NCBI GenBank assembly: GCA_031367285.1
Contig: JANLPN010000539.1
Span: 1-5,287 of the forward strand
Direction of reading: 5' to 3'
DNA from: CAISIP01 sp031367285
Lineage (GTDB): Bacteria; Pseudomonadota; Gammaproteobacteria; Burkholderiales; Burkholderiaceae_C
Length of the DNA: 5,287 nucleotides
Of the stretch, positions 1 to 5,287 are shown one piece after another. Below the pieces are notes generated by a model that did not search any database, was not told the DNA's origin, and saw only the letters and a program-made list of their open reading frames with translations. Each line of letters starts with the position of its first letter. Position 1 is the stretch's first letter. Made by a program: the position numbers and the translations under genes.

Positions 1-498
1 GGACGGCCCCGAGCTTCTCAAGAGAACCACCGGACAGTTCCGCTGCGGAAAGATTCGCCAGCGCTTCCTGTTCATACCCGGTGACGACCACGACCCAGTC
101 CGCATACTGGTCGGCCGAGCCGCGTATTTTTTGCTCGGTAGTGGCCGCTATCGCAGGCGTCTCGTGCTTCAACAAATGTGCACCCGTCAGCCCCGGCCGG
201 CTGACCAGCGGTGCCATACGTGCCGTCAAGGCGGCCCGCAAAACATCGTCACGCCCCGGTGCCGGGGACACAGCCTCACGGTAAGAGCCATTCTCGCCAC
301 GCCGCCGCCATGGGACGCCAGGACGCGGCATTGGCTGCGCACCATGTTCCGGTGCTCGGGCATCATCCTGGCAGACCGACGGGGTCGGCGCATTCAGCCG
401 CGCCAGGTAGTGCTTTGAGGAGAGTGTTTCGTAGGCTTCCAGCGCCGCACCGGCTCACATTCCTTTACAAGACGGCATCTCGCCGAAGCACGGACGGG
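1..498 (-). pseudogene. Frameshifted conserved hypothetical protein, runs off the left edge
   Basis: No single frame is open across this stretch, but four consecutive minus-strand pieces read like one protein. Piece 1 (about 498-445) contains RCRLVKECEPV. Piece 2 (about 448-380) contains LEAYETLSSKHYLARLNAPTP minus its last residue. Piece 3 (366 to about 267) begins MMPEHRNMVRSQCRV. Piece 4 (about 256 to 2) contains LTARMAPLV, RPGLTGAHLLKHE, TEQKIRG and ADWVVVVTGYE and continues past the window edge. Pieces 1 and 3 share one frame and 2 and 4 another, so three frame changes are needed, near 446, 370-378 and 256-267. From memory the pattern resembles small hypothetical proteins of Burkholderiales with a ferredoxin-like (EthD/Dabb-type) fold; this family assignment is tentative and no function is claimed. 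The start is not identified, and the 3' end lies outside the window. Confidence 0.5.
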
Positions 499-544
499 AC
501 TTCGTCCTACACACATTAGCTGCATCGCTGCCGAGAATAGGGCC

Positions 545-898
545 ATGCACTCATCCACCCCATACACCCCCGGCGCGGCGGCACCACTCAACGTGGAAAC
601 GTGGGCAGCGGCCCGGGCACTCGGCAAGAAGGGTCCGGTCGAGGTGTGGCTGGCACCCAAGGCCGCCGCCGCCCATGCCCACGTGGCCTTGGTGCACACG
701 GCTCTGATGCTGGAGATCTCCGCGGTGCTCGCCAAGCAGGCACCGGTAGCGCCGGTCACCAAACGCGCTGAAGCCCTGGTATCCACCGACCTGGACCGGC
801 TGCTGCGGCGTGCCCTCGCCATGGTGCGGTCGCTGCCGCGCCGCGCACGGGCTCTGGCGCCCGTACCCGGCCCTGCCCCAGGCTGTTCCTTCATCTGA
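545..898 (+). CDS. Unrecognised small ORF, possible gene fragment
   Basis: This 117-codon plus-strand frame starts at an ATG with GAGA eight bases upstream as a weak ribosome binding site. Nearly every third codon position up to about residue 105 is G or C, as in the real genes of this window. The protein is Ala- and Leu-rich and probably helical, with a stretch around residues 44-60 (HAHVALVHTALMLEI) and a basic segment RRALAMVRSLPRRAR. I recognise no family. The last ten or so codons are antisense to the Fic remnant, so the natural C-terminus has probably been lost at a junction near 870-880 and the stop at 896-898 is borrowed. It points opposite to the broken genes on either side. It may be a truncated gene brought in by recombination, or a chance frame in GC-rich DNA. 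Nothing recognisable lies in 499-544. Confidence 0.3.
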   Translation: MHSSTPYTPGAAAPLNVETWAAARALGKKGPVEVWLAPKAAAAHAHVALVHTALMLEISAVLAKQAPVAPVTKRAEALVSTDLDRLLRRALAMVRSLPRRARALAPVPGPAPGCSFI

Positions 899-1545
899 TC
901 CGCATGTCGGGCGCGCAACTGCCCAAGAACAGCCTCCCCCGCGGCCAGCGTCTGGTTTGCCCAGCCCGGATTCAGCGCCTGCCTGAATACGCCGAGGATG
1001 TCATGCGAATCCTTGGGCCGGCTTTCAATGGGCTTTCCTTCCAGCACGAAGGCACGGGCCTCCTCGATATCGAACTCGGTTCCTTCAATGAAATTGCAGA
1101 AATACGACTCAAGGAACGCGAAATTCTGGCGGCGGTCGTCAACAAGTGTGGTGACCGGGTGCCCAGGATGCTGCCCAGCATGCCGTCGAGGATGGTGAAC
1201 TGGCGCTCCTGCCCAGAACCGGTGCCAGTTCGCGCGCTTGCTCACGTAGTGCCAGCAAATGCGGCTCTGCACAAGAGGCGCACATGGACAGCAGTCTCTC
1301 TTCCACGGCATCTCTACCCACCGCCTTGCAGATGGCTCCGCGACTGATCGTGAGATTCTCCAGCACCAGGCGCGGGTAGGACGGGAAGTACAGCTCTCTT
1401 CCCGCAGTCGGCGGGTCACCAGCGGCCCGGCCAGAACCCGGTTGTGTTCACGGGCAATCGGGCTCGGCCACTCCTCGGCGGGGCGCGTACTGGCCAGGCC
1501 GGTATGAATGCGCTGCGCTTGCCCGACGCCGATGCGGCGCCGTTG
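877..1545 (-). pseudogene. Fic-family protein remnant, N-terminal half, frameshifted and 3'-truncated
   Basis: Fic proteins usually transfer AMP from ATP to target proteins through a core motif HPFxDGNGR; that core is absent here. Four minus-strand pieces read in series. The first (about 1545-1396) includes RIHTGLAST, RPAEEW and TRRLREE. The second (1393 to about 1211) includes LYFPSYPRLVLENLTISRGA, EERLLSMCA and LLALREQARELAPVLG. The third (1211 to about 1150) includes ERQFTILDGMLGSILGTRSP. The fourth (1140-877) includes DDRRQNFAFLESYFCNFIEG, then TEFDIEEARAFVLEGKP, RPKDSHDILGVFRQALN and LRARHADQMKEQP. Frames change near 1394, 1211 and 1141-1160. FIEGTEF followed by RPxDxHDILG is typical of the region before the catalytic domain. 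The inhibitory motif [S/T]xxxE[G/N] reads CNFIEG, with Cys (codon 1098-1096) in the Ser/Thr place. After about 877 similarity stops, before any catalytic motif. A 341-codon frame at 394-1419 covers piece 4 plus unrelated antisense and should not be taken as one gene. Confidence 0.68.
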
Positions 1546-1613
1546 GCCCTGGCAACTTCACGGGCCTGCTAAATCAAGGTTTCATCTGCGGAGAGGGTGA
1601 TGTTCTTGGTCAT
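1545..1613 (-). pseudogene. Ribbon-helix-helix antitoxin remnant (VapB-type), premature stop
   Basis: A minus-strand ATG at 1613-1611 opens MTKNITLSADETLI, then a TAG codon (1571-1569), then in the same frame QAREVARA. This is the usual opening of short ribbon-helix-helix antitoxins that partner PIN-domain toxins: a DNA-binding beta strand (NITLS) followed by helix 1 (DETLI-QAREVAR). TAG probably replaces CAG or GAG, a single-base change. After about 1545 the reading merges into the Fic remnant in another frame, so helix 2 and the toxin-binding tail are missing. A good ribosome binding site lies upstream at 1620-1624. No toxin gene follows it. A functional product is unlikely; at most a 14-residue peptide would be made. 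The family call rests on about 22 residues. Confidence 0.6.
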
Positions 1614-1619
1614 GGCTGG

Positions 1620-1624
1620 CTCCC
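1620..1624 (-). promoter_or_regulatory. Ribosome binding site of the antitoxin remnant
   Basis: GGGAG on the minus strand lies six bases before the ATG at 1613. This supports that ATG as a once-used start and argues against the competing plus-strand frame that crosses the same bases. Confidence 0.5.
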
Positions 1625-1692
1625 GCGTCAAGATCACACGAAGTTACACGGCCATTGTGCCCGTGTGCCACTTCACTTCCGGCTTCCTGTTC

Positions 1693-1720
1693 TGTCAGCG
1701 GCCCGCTGTCAGCGGCCCGC
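1693..1720. repeat. Tandem 14-bp repeat with embedded palindromes
   Basis: TGTCAGCGGCCCGC occurs twice head to tail (1693-1706 and 1707-1720). Each unit carries a perfect 5-1-5 palindrome, AGCGGCCCGCT, at 1697-1707 and 1711-1721. The first lies inside a longer imperfect palindrome, 1692-1712, with 9 of 10 arm pairs matching. The second ends on the first base of the -35 element at 1721. The position just upstream of the promoter suggests a binding site for an activator or repressor, but the binding protein is unknown. It also lies in the upstream region of the minus-strand antitoxin remnant, so an old role there is possible. Confidence 0.6.
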
Positions 1721-1748
1721 TTGACAAGTGTTTCCCGAAGTTGATAAT
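1721..1748 (+). promoter_or_regulatory. Sigma70-type promoter P1 of the lacI-type operon
   Basis: TTGACA (1721-1726), a perfect -35, is followed after 16 bases by GATAAT (1743-1748), five of six matches to the -10 consensus. Transcription would begin near 1755, giving a leader of about 34 bases to the preferred regulator start at 1789. It is the best promoter-like sequence I found in the window and lies directly before the operon. Confidence 0.65.
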
Positions 1749-1770
1749 ACGCATTAGTCATACGTATAAT
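1741..1770 (+). promoter_or_regulatory. Second overlapping promoter P2
   Basis: TTGATA (1741-1746) is followed after 18 bases by a perfect TATAAT (1765-1770). The -35 of this promoter overlaps the -10 of P1, so both could not be occupied at once. Predicted initiation near 1777 falls past the ATG at 1774 but before the ATG at 1789, which favours 1789 as the regulator start if P2 is used. Confidence 0.4.
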
Positions 1771-1773
1771 CAA
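1741..1773. promoter_or_regulatory. Inverted repeat spanning both -10 elements, candidate operator
   Basis: TTGATAATACG (1741-1751) and CGTATAATCAA (1763-1773) are inverted repeats matching at 10 of 11 positions, separated by 11 bases, so their centres are about two DNA turns apart. The right part also contains a perfect 8-bp palindrome ATACGTAT (1760-1767) with the central CG step common in LacI-family operators. A protein bound here would block both promoters, as expected for autorepression by the adjacent regulator. The regulator is a plausible ligand, not a shown one. Confidence 0.5.
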
Positions 1774-1788
1774 ATGGAAATCGTGAAC

Positions 1789-2919
1789 ATGCTGGGAACC
1801 CGGCGCCTGACACAACACGACATTGCCAAGCTGGCTGGCGTCAGCCAGGCCACGGTGTCGCTGGTGCTCAACGGCTCGGAAACCGGAGTGCGTATTCCGC
1901 TGGAGACACGCGCGCGGGTGCAGCAGGTGATCCGCGACACTGGTTATGTGGCCGACCCGATCGCGCGCCGCATGGCCAAGGGATGCAACCGGATCCTGGG
2001 TGTGTTTACGTATGAGCCGGCGTTTCCGGTCGCGCATGCCGACTTCTTCACACCCTTCCTGTTTGGCATCGAAGAGGAAGCGCAGGCCCGCAGCTACGAC
2101 CTGTTGCTGCTGACCGGCAATGGCGTCGCCGGGCAACGCAAGCTGTTTGCCGATGGCAACCGCCTGCGCATCGCGGACGGCTGCATCGTGCTGGGCAAAG
2201 CGTTTGATCGCGCCGAGCTGGAGCAACTGGTGCAAGGCGATTTCCCGTTTGTGGCGATAGGCCGGCGCGATGACGCGGGCGGCCCGGTGCCTTACGTGGG
2301 CGGCGACTATATCAACGCCACGGCAAAGATGGTGGATCAGGCGCGCGCGCTGGGCCACCGGCGGCTGGCCTATGTGGGGCCCTCGGGGCCGGTAGAGTCC
2401 CTGGTGGACCGCTGGAAGGGTTTTACCGGCGCACTGGGCAAGGATCTGCAATTGGCCCTGCATATAACCGCGCCGGTGGAATCTCCGGGCGTCTTGCTGG
2501 ATGCTGTGCTGGCACGCGCCGCCACGGCGGTGTTTTTCTTCGAGCTCGCGGAGGCCGTGCAGTTCGAGAGCGAGGCGAACGCGCGGGGCCTGCGTTTTCC
2601 GGATGACATCTCCGTAGTGGTGCTCGGGTCGCACCTGCCGGCCGGGCATAGCCGCACGCGCTTCGCTTCGTACGATATTCCCCGCGCCGAGATGGGCCGC
2701 CAGGCCACCGCCATGCTGGTGCGGCGGGTGGAAGGGGCGCAAGAGGTGCAGCAAATTCTTCTGCCTTGCGAACCCATACAAGGCGAAACGCTTGGAACCG
2801 CAAAAGTTGCAGCGCAGATAAAGAACACACGCCCTGCCCCGCAGCCGCCCGCCAAAACCAAGGGGGCGAAAGCAAGCCCAAGCACTGCAAGCAAACGGAC
2901 ACCGCGAAAGAAAGCATGA
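1789..2919 (+). CDS. LacI-family transcriptional regulator
   Basis: This is a cytoplasmic DNA-binding repressor or activator that responds to a small ligand, usually a sugar. With the ATG at 1789 it has 376 residues, longer than the usual 330-350. Residues 8-27 form the helix-turn-helix, with the signature DIAKLAGVSQATVS. A hinge follows (about 50-65, GYVADPIARRMAKG), then a periplasmic-binding-protein-like ligand domain from about 68 to 337, ending in the family motif LLPCEPIQGETLG. The usual VxxDN appears as VGGDYI (Tyr174 for Asn), and the usual GFD near residue 280 as VLGS. Residues 341-376 are an extra Lys/Arg/Pro/Ala-rich tail, probably disordered. I chose 1789 because GGAAA lies about eight bases upstream; ATG 1774 would add five residues and abuts the inverted repeat. 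Extending to the in-frame ATG at 1597 adds sequence unlike the family. The stop overlaps the next start (ATGA), so the two are co-translated, and the gene probably controls this operon. Confidence 0.93.
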   Translation: MLGTRRLTQHDIAKLAGVSQATVSLVLNGSETGVRIPLETRARVQQVIRDTGYVADPIARRMAKGCNRILGVFTYEPAFPVAHADFFTPFLFGIEEEAQARSYDLLLLTGNGVAGQRKLFADGNRLRIADGCIVLGKAFDRAELEQLVQGDFPFVAIGRRDDAGGPVPYVGGDYINATAKMVDQARALGHRRLAYVGPSGPVESLVDRWKGFTGALGKDLQLALHITAPVESPGVLLDAVLARAATAVFFFELAEAVQFESEANARGLRFPDDISVVVLGSHLPAGHSRTRFASYDIPRAEMGRQATAMLVRRVEGAQEVQQILLPCEPIQGETLGTAKVAAQIKNTRPAPQPPAKTKGAKASPSTASKRTPRKKA

Positions 2920-4526
2920 AAGAGTTGAAGACAGACGTGTTGGTAGTCGGCGGCGGGCTGGGCGGCGTCGCAGCCGCATTGGGTGCGCTGCGCGGCGGGC
3001 GCACGGTGGTGATGAGCGAAGAGTTCGACTGGATAGGCGGCCAGCTCACCAGCCAGGCCGTGCCGCCGGACGAACACAGCTGGGTGGAGCGTTTCGGCGT
3101 TACACGCTCGTACCGCGCGCTGCGCAACGGCATCCGCCAGTTCTACCGCGACCACTACCCGCTGACCGAAGGCGCACGTGCCTGGGGCGACCTGAACCCG
3201 GGCGGCGGCTGGGTCAGCCGCATCTGCGCTGAACCGCGTGTAGGCCTGGCGGTGCTGGAGGCGATGCTGTTGCCATGGCGCGCAGGCGGCCAGTTGACGG
3301 TGCTGCAGCCTTATCGCCCGGTGTCCGCCGATACACAGGGCGACATGGTGCGCGCCGTCACGCTGCGCCATCGCGACACATCGGAAGAAGTAGCGGTATC
3401 CGCCACCTACGTGATAGACGCCACCGAACTCGGCGACCTGCTGCCACTCACCGGCACCGAATACACCATAGGCTTCGAGGCGCAATCCGACACCGGCGAA
3501 CCCAGCGCGCCCGATAAAGCCCAGCCCGGCAACGTACAGGCGCTGTCGATCTGTTTCGCCATGGACCATGTGGATGGCGACCAGACAATCGCCAAGCCGC
3601 ACAACTACGACTTCTGGCGTACCTACCAGCCGCATTTCTGGGGCGGGCCGATGCTCGGCTTCAAGGCGCCGCACCCGCGCACGCTCGAGATCGTGGAGCG
3701 CTCGTTTACGCCCAACCCCGACGACGACCCCTTGCTGGTGGACGCCGACCAGCGCAAGGGCGGTGGCGACATGAACCTGTGGACCTTCCGGCGTATTGCC
3801 GCGCGGCGCAACTTTGTGCCTGGCGCCTACCGCTCGGACATCTGCTTCGCCAACTGGCCCATGATCGATTACCTGGAGGGCTCCATCCTCGATGTGTCCG
3901 AGGCCGAACGCGCGCGCCACCTGAAAGCCGCCGCCGACCTGGCCTATTCGGTCTTTTACTGGCTGCAAACCGAAGCGCCGCGCGAAGACGGCGGGCAGGG
4001 TTTCCGCGGCCTGCGCCTGCGCGGCGATATCACCGGCACCACACACGGCCTGGCCATGGCGCCCTACATCCGCGAAGGCCGGCGCATCCAGCCGGTAACG
4101 CGTGTGCTGGAGCAGGACCTGTCGTTCACTGTGCGCGGTGATCGCGGCGCCGTGTTTTACCGCGACAGCGTGGGTGTGGGCATGTACCGCATCGACCTGC
4201 ACCCGTCCACCAGCGGCGACAACTACATCGACGTGCCGTCCTGCCCATTCGAGATTCCGCTGGGCGCGCTGCTGCCAAAACGCATGCGCAACCTGTTGGC
4301 CGGCGGCAAGAACATGGGCACCACCCACATCACCAACGGCTGTTACCGCCTGCACCCGGTGGAGTGGAACGTGGGCGAAGTGGCTGGCATGCTGGCTGCG
4401 TTTTGCCTGAACGGCAGCGCCGCGCCGCACCAGGTGCAGGCGGACGACAAACAGCTCGCCACCTTTCAGGCCCTGCTGGAACGCGCAGGCGTGGAAATCC
4501 GCTGGCCCGACATACGCGCTTACTGA
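2916..4526 (+). CDS. FAD-dependent oxidoreductase
   Basis: This 536-residue flavoenzyme resembles the FAD_oxidored group (Pfam PF12831). Residues 7-36 are a Rossmann fold: VLVVGGGLGG (8-17, GxGxxG) and an acidic end at E35/E36 for the FAD ribose. GGQLTSQ (41-47) follows, then DATELGDLLPLTG from residue 168. The C-terminal FAD-binding stretch begins at 459 (NLLAGGKNMGTTHITNG, then YRLHPVEWNVGEVAG). No signal peptide or membrane segment is visible, so it is probably cytoplasmic. The middle part is rich in Trp, Tyr and His and may hold the substrate site. The start ATG lies inside the stop of the regulator gene; only a weak GAAAG precedes it, consistent with translational coupling. Standing between a LacI regulator and a sugar-binding protein, it probably oxidises an imported carbohydrate or a related compound. 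The exact substrate is unknown, and some relatives are annotated only as FAD-dependent oxidoreductase. Confidence 0.92.
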   Translation: MKELKTDVLVVGGGLGGVAAALGALRGGRTVVMSEEFDWIGGQLTSQAVPPDEHSWVERFGVTRSYRALRNGIRQFYRDHYPLTEGARAWGDLNPGGGWVSRICAEPRVGLAVLEAMLLPWRAGGQLTVLQPYRPVSADTQGDMVRAVTLRHRDTSEEVAVSATYVIDATELGDLLPLTGTEYTIGFEAQSDTGEPSAPDKAQPGNVQALSICFAMDHVDGDQTIAKPHNYDFWRTYQPHFWGGPMLGFKAPHPRTLEIVERSFTPNPDDDPLLVDADQRKGGGDMNLWTFRRIAARRNFVPGAYRSDICFANWPMIDYLEGSILDVSEAERARHLKAAADLAYSVFYWLQTEAPREDGGQGFRGLRLRGDITGTTHGLAMAPYIREGRRIQPVTRVLEQDLSFTVRGDRGAVFYRDSVGVGMYRIDLHPSTSGDNYIDVPSCPFEIPLGALLPKRMRNLLAGGKNMGTTHITNGCYRLHPVEWNVGEVAGMLAAFCLNGSAAPHQVQADDKQLATFQALLERAGVEIRWPDIRAY

Positions 4527-4616
4527 GCGCAGCAACGGCTACCGAGCACGCCCATCTCGCCGCAGTTTATCGACCGCTCCCACCGCTTACCGACCAACCC
4601 ACCGCAACGAAGACAG

Positions 4617-4622
4617 AAGGAG
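4617..4622 (+). promoter_or_regulatory. Ribosome binding site of the solute-binding protein
   Basis: AAGGAG lies five bases before the ATG at 4628. It is much stronger than the sites of the two upstream genes, as expected for a binding protein needed in high amounts. The 101-bp gap (4527-4627) holds no clear terminator or promoter, so the gene is probably transcribed with the two before it. Confidence 0.75.
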
Positions 4623-4627
4623 ACCCT

Positions 4628-5287
4628 ATGGAACACTCACTCGCACCCCGCCAAACCGGCTCGCGCAGGCCGTCCGGCAAAAACCGTCCAACGCGCGTCC
4701 GTGCCCTGCTTGGCGGCATCGCCCTGGCGCTTGGTCTGGCAGCCCAAGTACCTGCGCAGGCCCAGACCAAGCTGCGCATGACCATCTGGAGCGCCAATGA
4801 GGCGCACCTGAAGCTGTTCAACGGCATTGCCGACGACTACAAGAAGATCAAGCCCGACGTCAGCGTGACCTTCGAGCCCCTGCCCTTCCCCACCTACACC
4901 ACCGCGCTGACCACGCAGATCGCAGGCGGCAACGCGCCCGACATGGCCTGGATTTTCGAGACCACGGCGCAGGACTTCGTCAACTCCGGCGCGCTGTTCC
5001 CACTGGGCCGCACGCTGACCGCCGCGCCCGGCTACAACCTGGGCGAAGTCAGCGCCACCGCCACCGAACGCTGGACCAAGGACGGCACGCTGTACGCCTA
5101 CCCGTTCTCCACTTCGCCGTTCGCGATGTTCGTCAACAACGACCAGATCAAGATTCTGAGAAGCTGCATCAGCCACCCAGAAGCAATAATCTTCGTAGAA
5201 CGACACTTCATCCATCCGACCAAAATGTTCCGCCTTGGGCAGAATCTCCAATTCAAGAAAGGGACTCGATACAAACGTGCGCTGATT
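4628..5287 (+). CDS. Sugar ABC transporter solute-binding protein, truncated at a breakpoint
   Basis: The reading frame is open from the ATG at 4628 to the window end (220 codons, no stop). Residues 1-24 are a basic N-region, followed by the hydrophobic core LLGGIALALGLAA and a likely signal peptidase I site after PAQAQ (residues 42-46). The mature part fits extracellular solute-binding proteins of sugar ABC importers: LRMTIWSANEAHLKLFNGIA, then TTQIAGGNAPDMAWIFE, LFPLGR, and GTLYAYPFSTSPFAMFVNND. Full members have 400 or more residues; the family-like part ends at K175 (5150-5152). Codons after that, from ILRSCISHPEA, do not continue the family and are antisense to a PIN-domain fragment. The gene is therefore broken, or the assembly joins unrelated DNA here. 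No permease or ATPase gene is in the window. As drawn the product would lack most of its second lobe and would not bind sugar. Confidence 0.8.
   Translation, partial: MEHSLAPRQTGSRRPSGKNRPTRVRALLGGIALALGLAAQVPAQAQTKLRMTIWSANEAHLKLFNGIADDYKKIKPDVSVTFEPLPFPTYTTALTTQIAGGNAPDMAWIFETTAQDFVNSGALFPLGRTLTAAPGYNLGEVSATATERWTKDGTLYAYPFSTSPFAMFVNNDQIKILRSCISHPEAIIFVERHFIHPTKMFRLGQNLQFKKGTRYKRALI
5149..5156. other. Sequence breakpoint between sugar operon and toxin fragment
   Basis: Family-like protein sequence on the plus strand stops at K175 of the solute-binding protein (5150-5152), and family-like sequence on the minus strand begins at 5153. GC content falls from 44 of 60 bases (4981-5040) to 63 of 135 (5153-5287). 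No insertion-sequence end, target duplication or att-like repeat is visible within the available 135 bases. It may be a deletion or translocation junction, or an assembly join. Confidence 0.6.
5153..5287 (-). pseudogene. PIN-domain (VapC-type) toxin fragment
   Basis: Read on the minus strand from the window edge, 45 codons are open: RTFVSSPFLELEILPKAEHF, then GRMDEVSFYEDYCFWVADAA, ending SQN at 5153. The pattern SxFLxLEVLPKA, then a short gap, then EVxFYExFF is what I know from the middle of PIN-domain toxins of type II toxin-antitoxin modules, which cleave RNA using a cluster of acidic residues. The Glu residues of FLELE include the likely second catalytic acid. The N-terminal Asp lies, if anywhere, beyond the window edge. 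The C-terminal part, with the usual DALHVA motif, is missing because the sequence turns into the antisense of the solute-binding protein at 5152. GC content is 63 of 135 bases. The open frame that continues leftward to 4637 is antisense shadow. Confidence 0.6.

Noticed and set aside
904..1347. 147-codon plus-strand ORF
   Set aside because: It is the antisense shadow of the Fic remnant, whose minus-strand pieces match a known family.
394..1419. 341-codon minus-strand ORF as one gene
   Set aside because: Only the part around 1140-877 is protein-like (Fic remnant). The rest is out of frame with the Fic continuation or antisense to the 545-898 frame.
1692..1721. CRISPR array or transcription terminator
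   Set aside because: Only two adjacent copies without spacers, no T-run after the palindromes, and genes on both sides are transcribed away from it.
1597..1788. Upstream extension of the regulator to the ATG at 1597
   Set aside because: The added residues do not resemble LacI N-termini, cross the promoter and repeats, and overlap the antitoxin remnant.
1582..2979. 465-codon minus-strand ORF
   Set aside because: Antisense shadow of the LacI regulator gene, rich in Arg, His and Gln with no recognisable domain.
2370..4535. 721-codon minus-strand ORF
   Set aside because: It is antisense to the regulator and oxidoreductase; long reverse frames are expected in GC-rich genes and the translation is low in family-like motifs.
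4527..4627. Terminator or internal promoter between the oxidoreductase and the binding protein
   Set aside because: No GC-rich hairpin followed by a T-run, and no -35/-10 pair that I could support.
4637..5251. 204-codon minus-strand ORF starting at TTG 5251
   Set aside because: Only 5251-5153 is protein-like (PIN fragment), and that reading continues beyond the TTG to the window edge; the remainder is antisense to the solute-binding protein.

Overview
GC-rich, GC3-rich coding with a LacI regulator, an FAD oxidoreductase and a sugar-ABC binding protein in tandem suggests a proteobacterium, probably a betaproteobacterium of the Burkholderiales type. No rRNA, tRNA or housekeeping marker is present, so the taxon is an impression only.

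The window has three parts. Positions 1 to about 1613 are a graveyard of broken genes, mostly on the minus strand. Read from right to left they are: the first ~23 codons of a ribbon-helix-helix (VapB-type) antitoxin with an in-frame TAG; the N-terminal half of a Fic-family protein spread over three frames; a short plus-strand GC3-rich open frame of unknown identity (545-898); and a conserved hypothetical protein that switches frame three times and runs off the left edge.

Positions 1614 to 1788 are a dense regulatory region. It holds a 14-bp tandem repeat whose units each contain a perfect palindrome, two overlapping sigma70-like promoters, and an 11-bp inverted repeat bracketing both -10 elements. 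Positions 1789 to 5152 are an undamaged plus-strand operon: a LacI-family regulator, an FAD-dependent oxidoreductase overlapping it by 4 bp (ATGA), and, after a 101-bp gap with a good ribosome binding site, the first 175 residues of a sugar ABC transporter solute-binding protein. The likely logic is that a sugar or sugar acid is captured in the periplasm and imported, the oxidoreductase acts on it or a derivative, and the LacI protein senses it and controls its own operon. The substrate cannot be read from the sequence.

At about 5152/5153 the solute-binding protein stops resembling its family and GC content drops sharply (63 of 135 bases, 47%, against 44 of 60 in 4981-5040). The last 135 bases read on the minus strand as the middle of a PIN-domain (VapC-type) toxin. 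The sugar locus is thus bordered on both sides by pieces of toxin-antitoxin genes, and its transporter gene is cut. The breakpoint and the decayed left flank are the most noteworthy content. I see no convincing new molecular system; the strongest leads are the rearrangement and the compact operator/promoter region.
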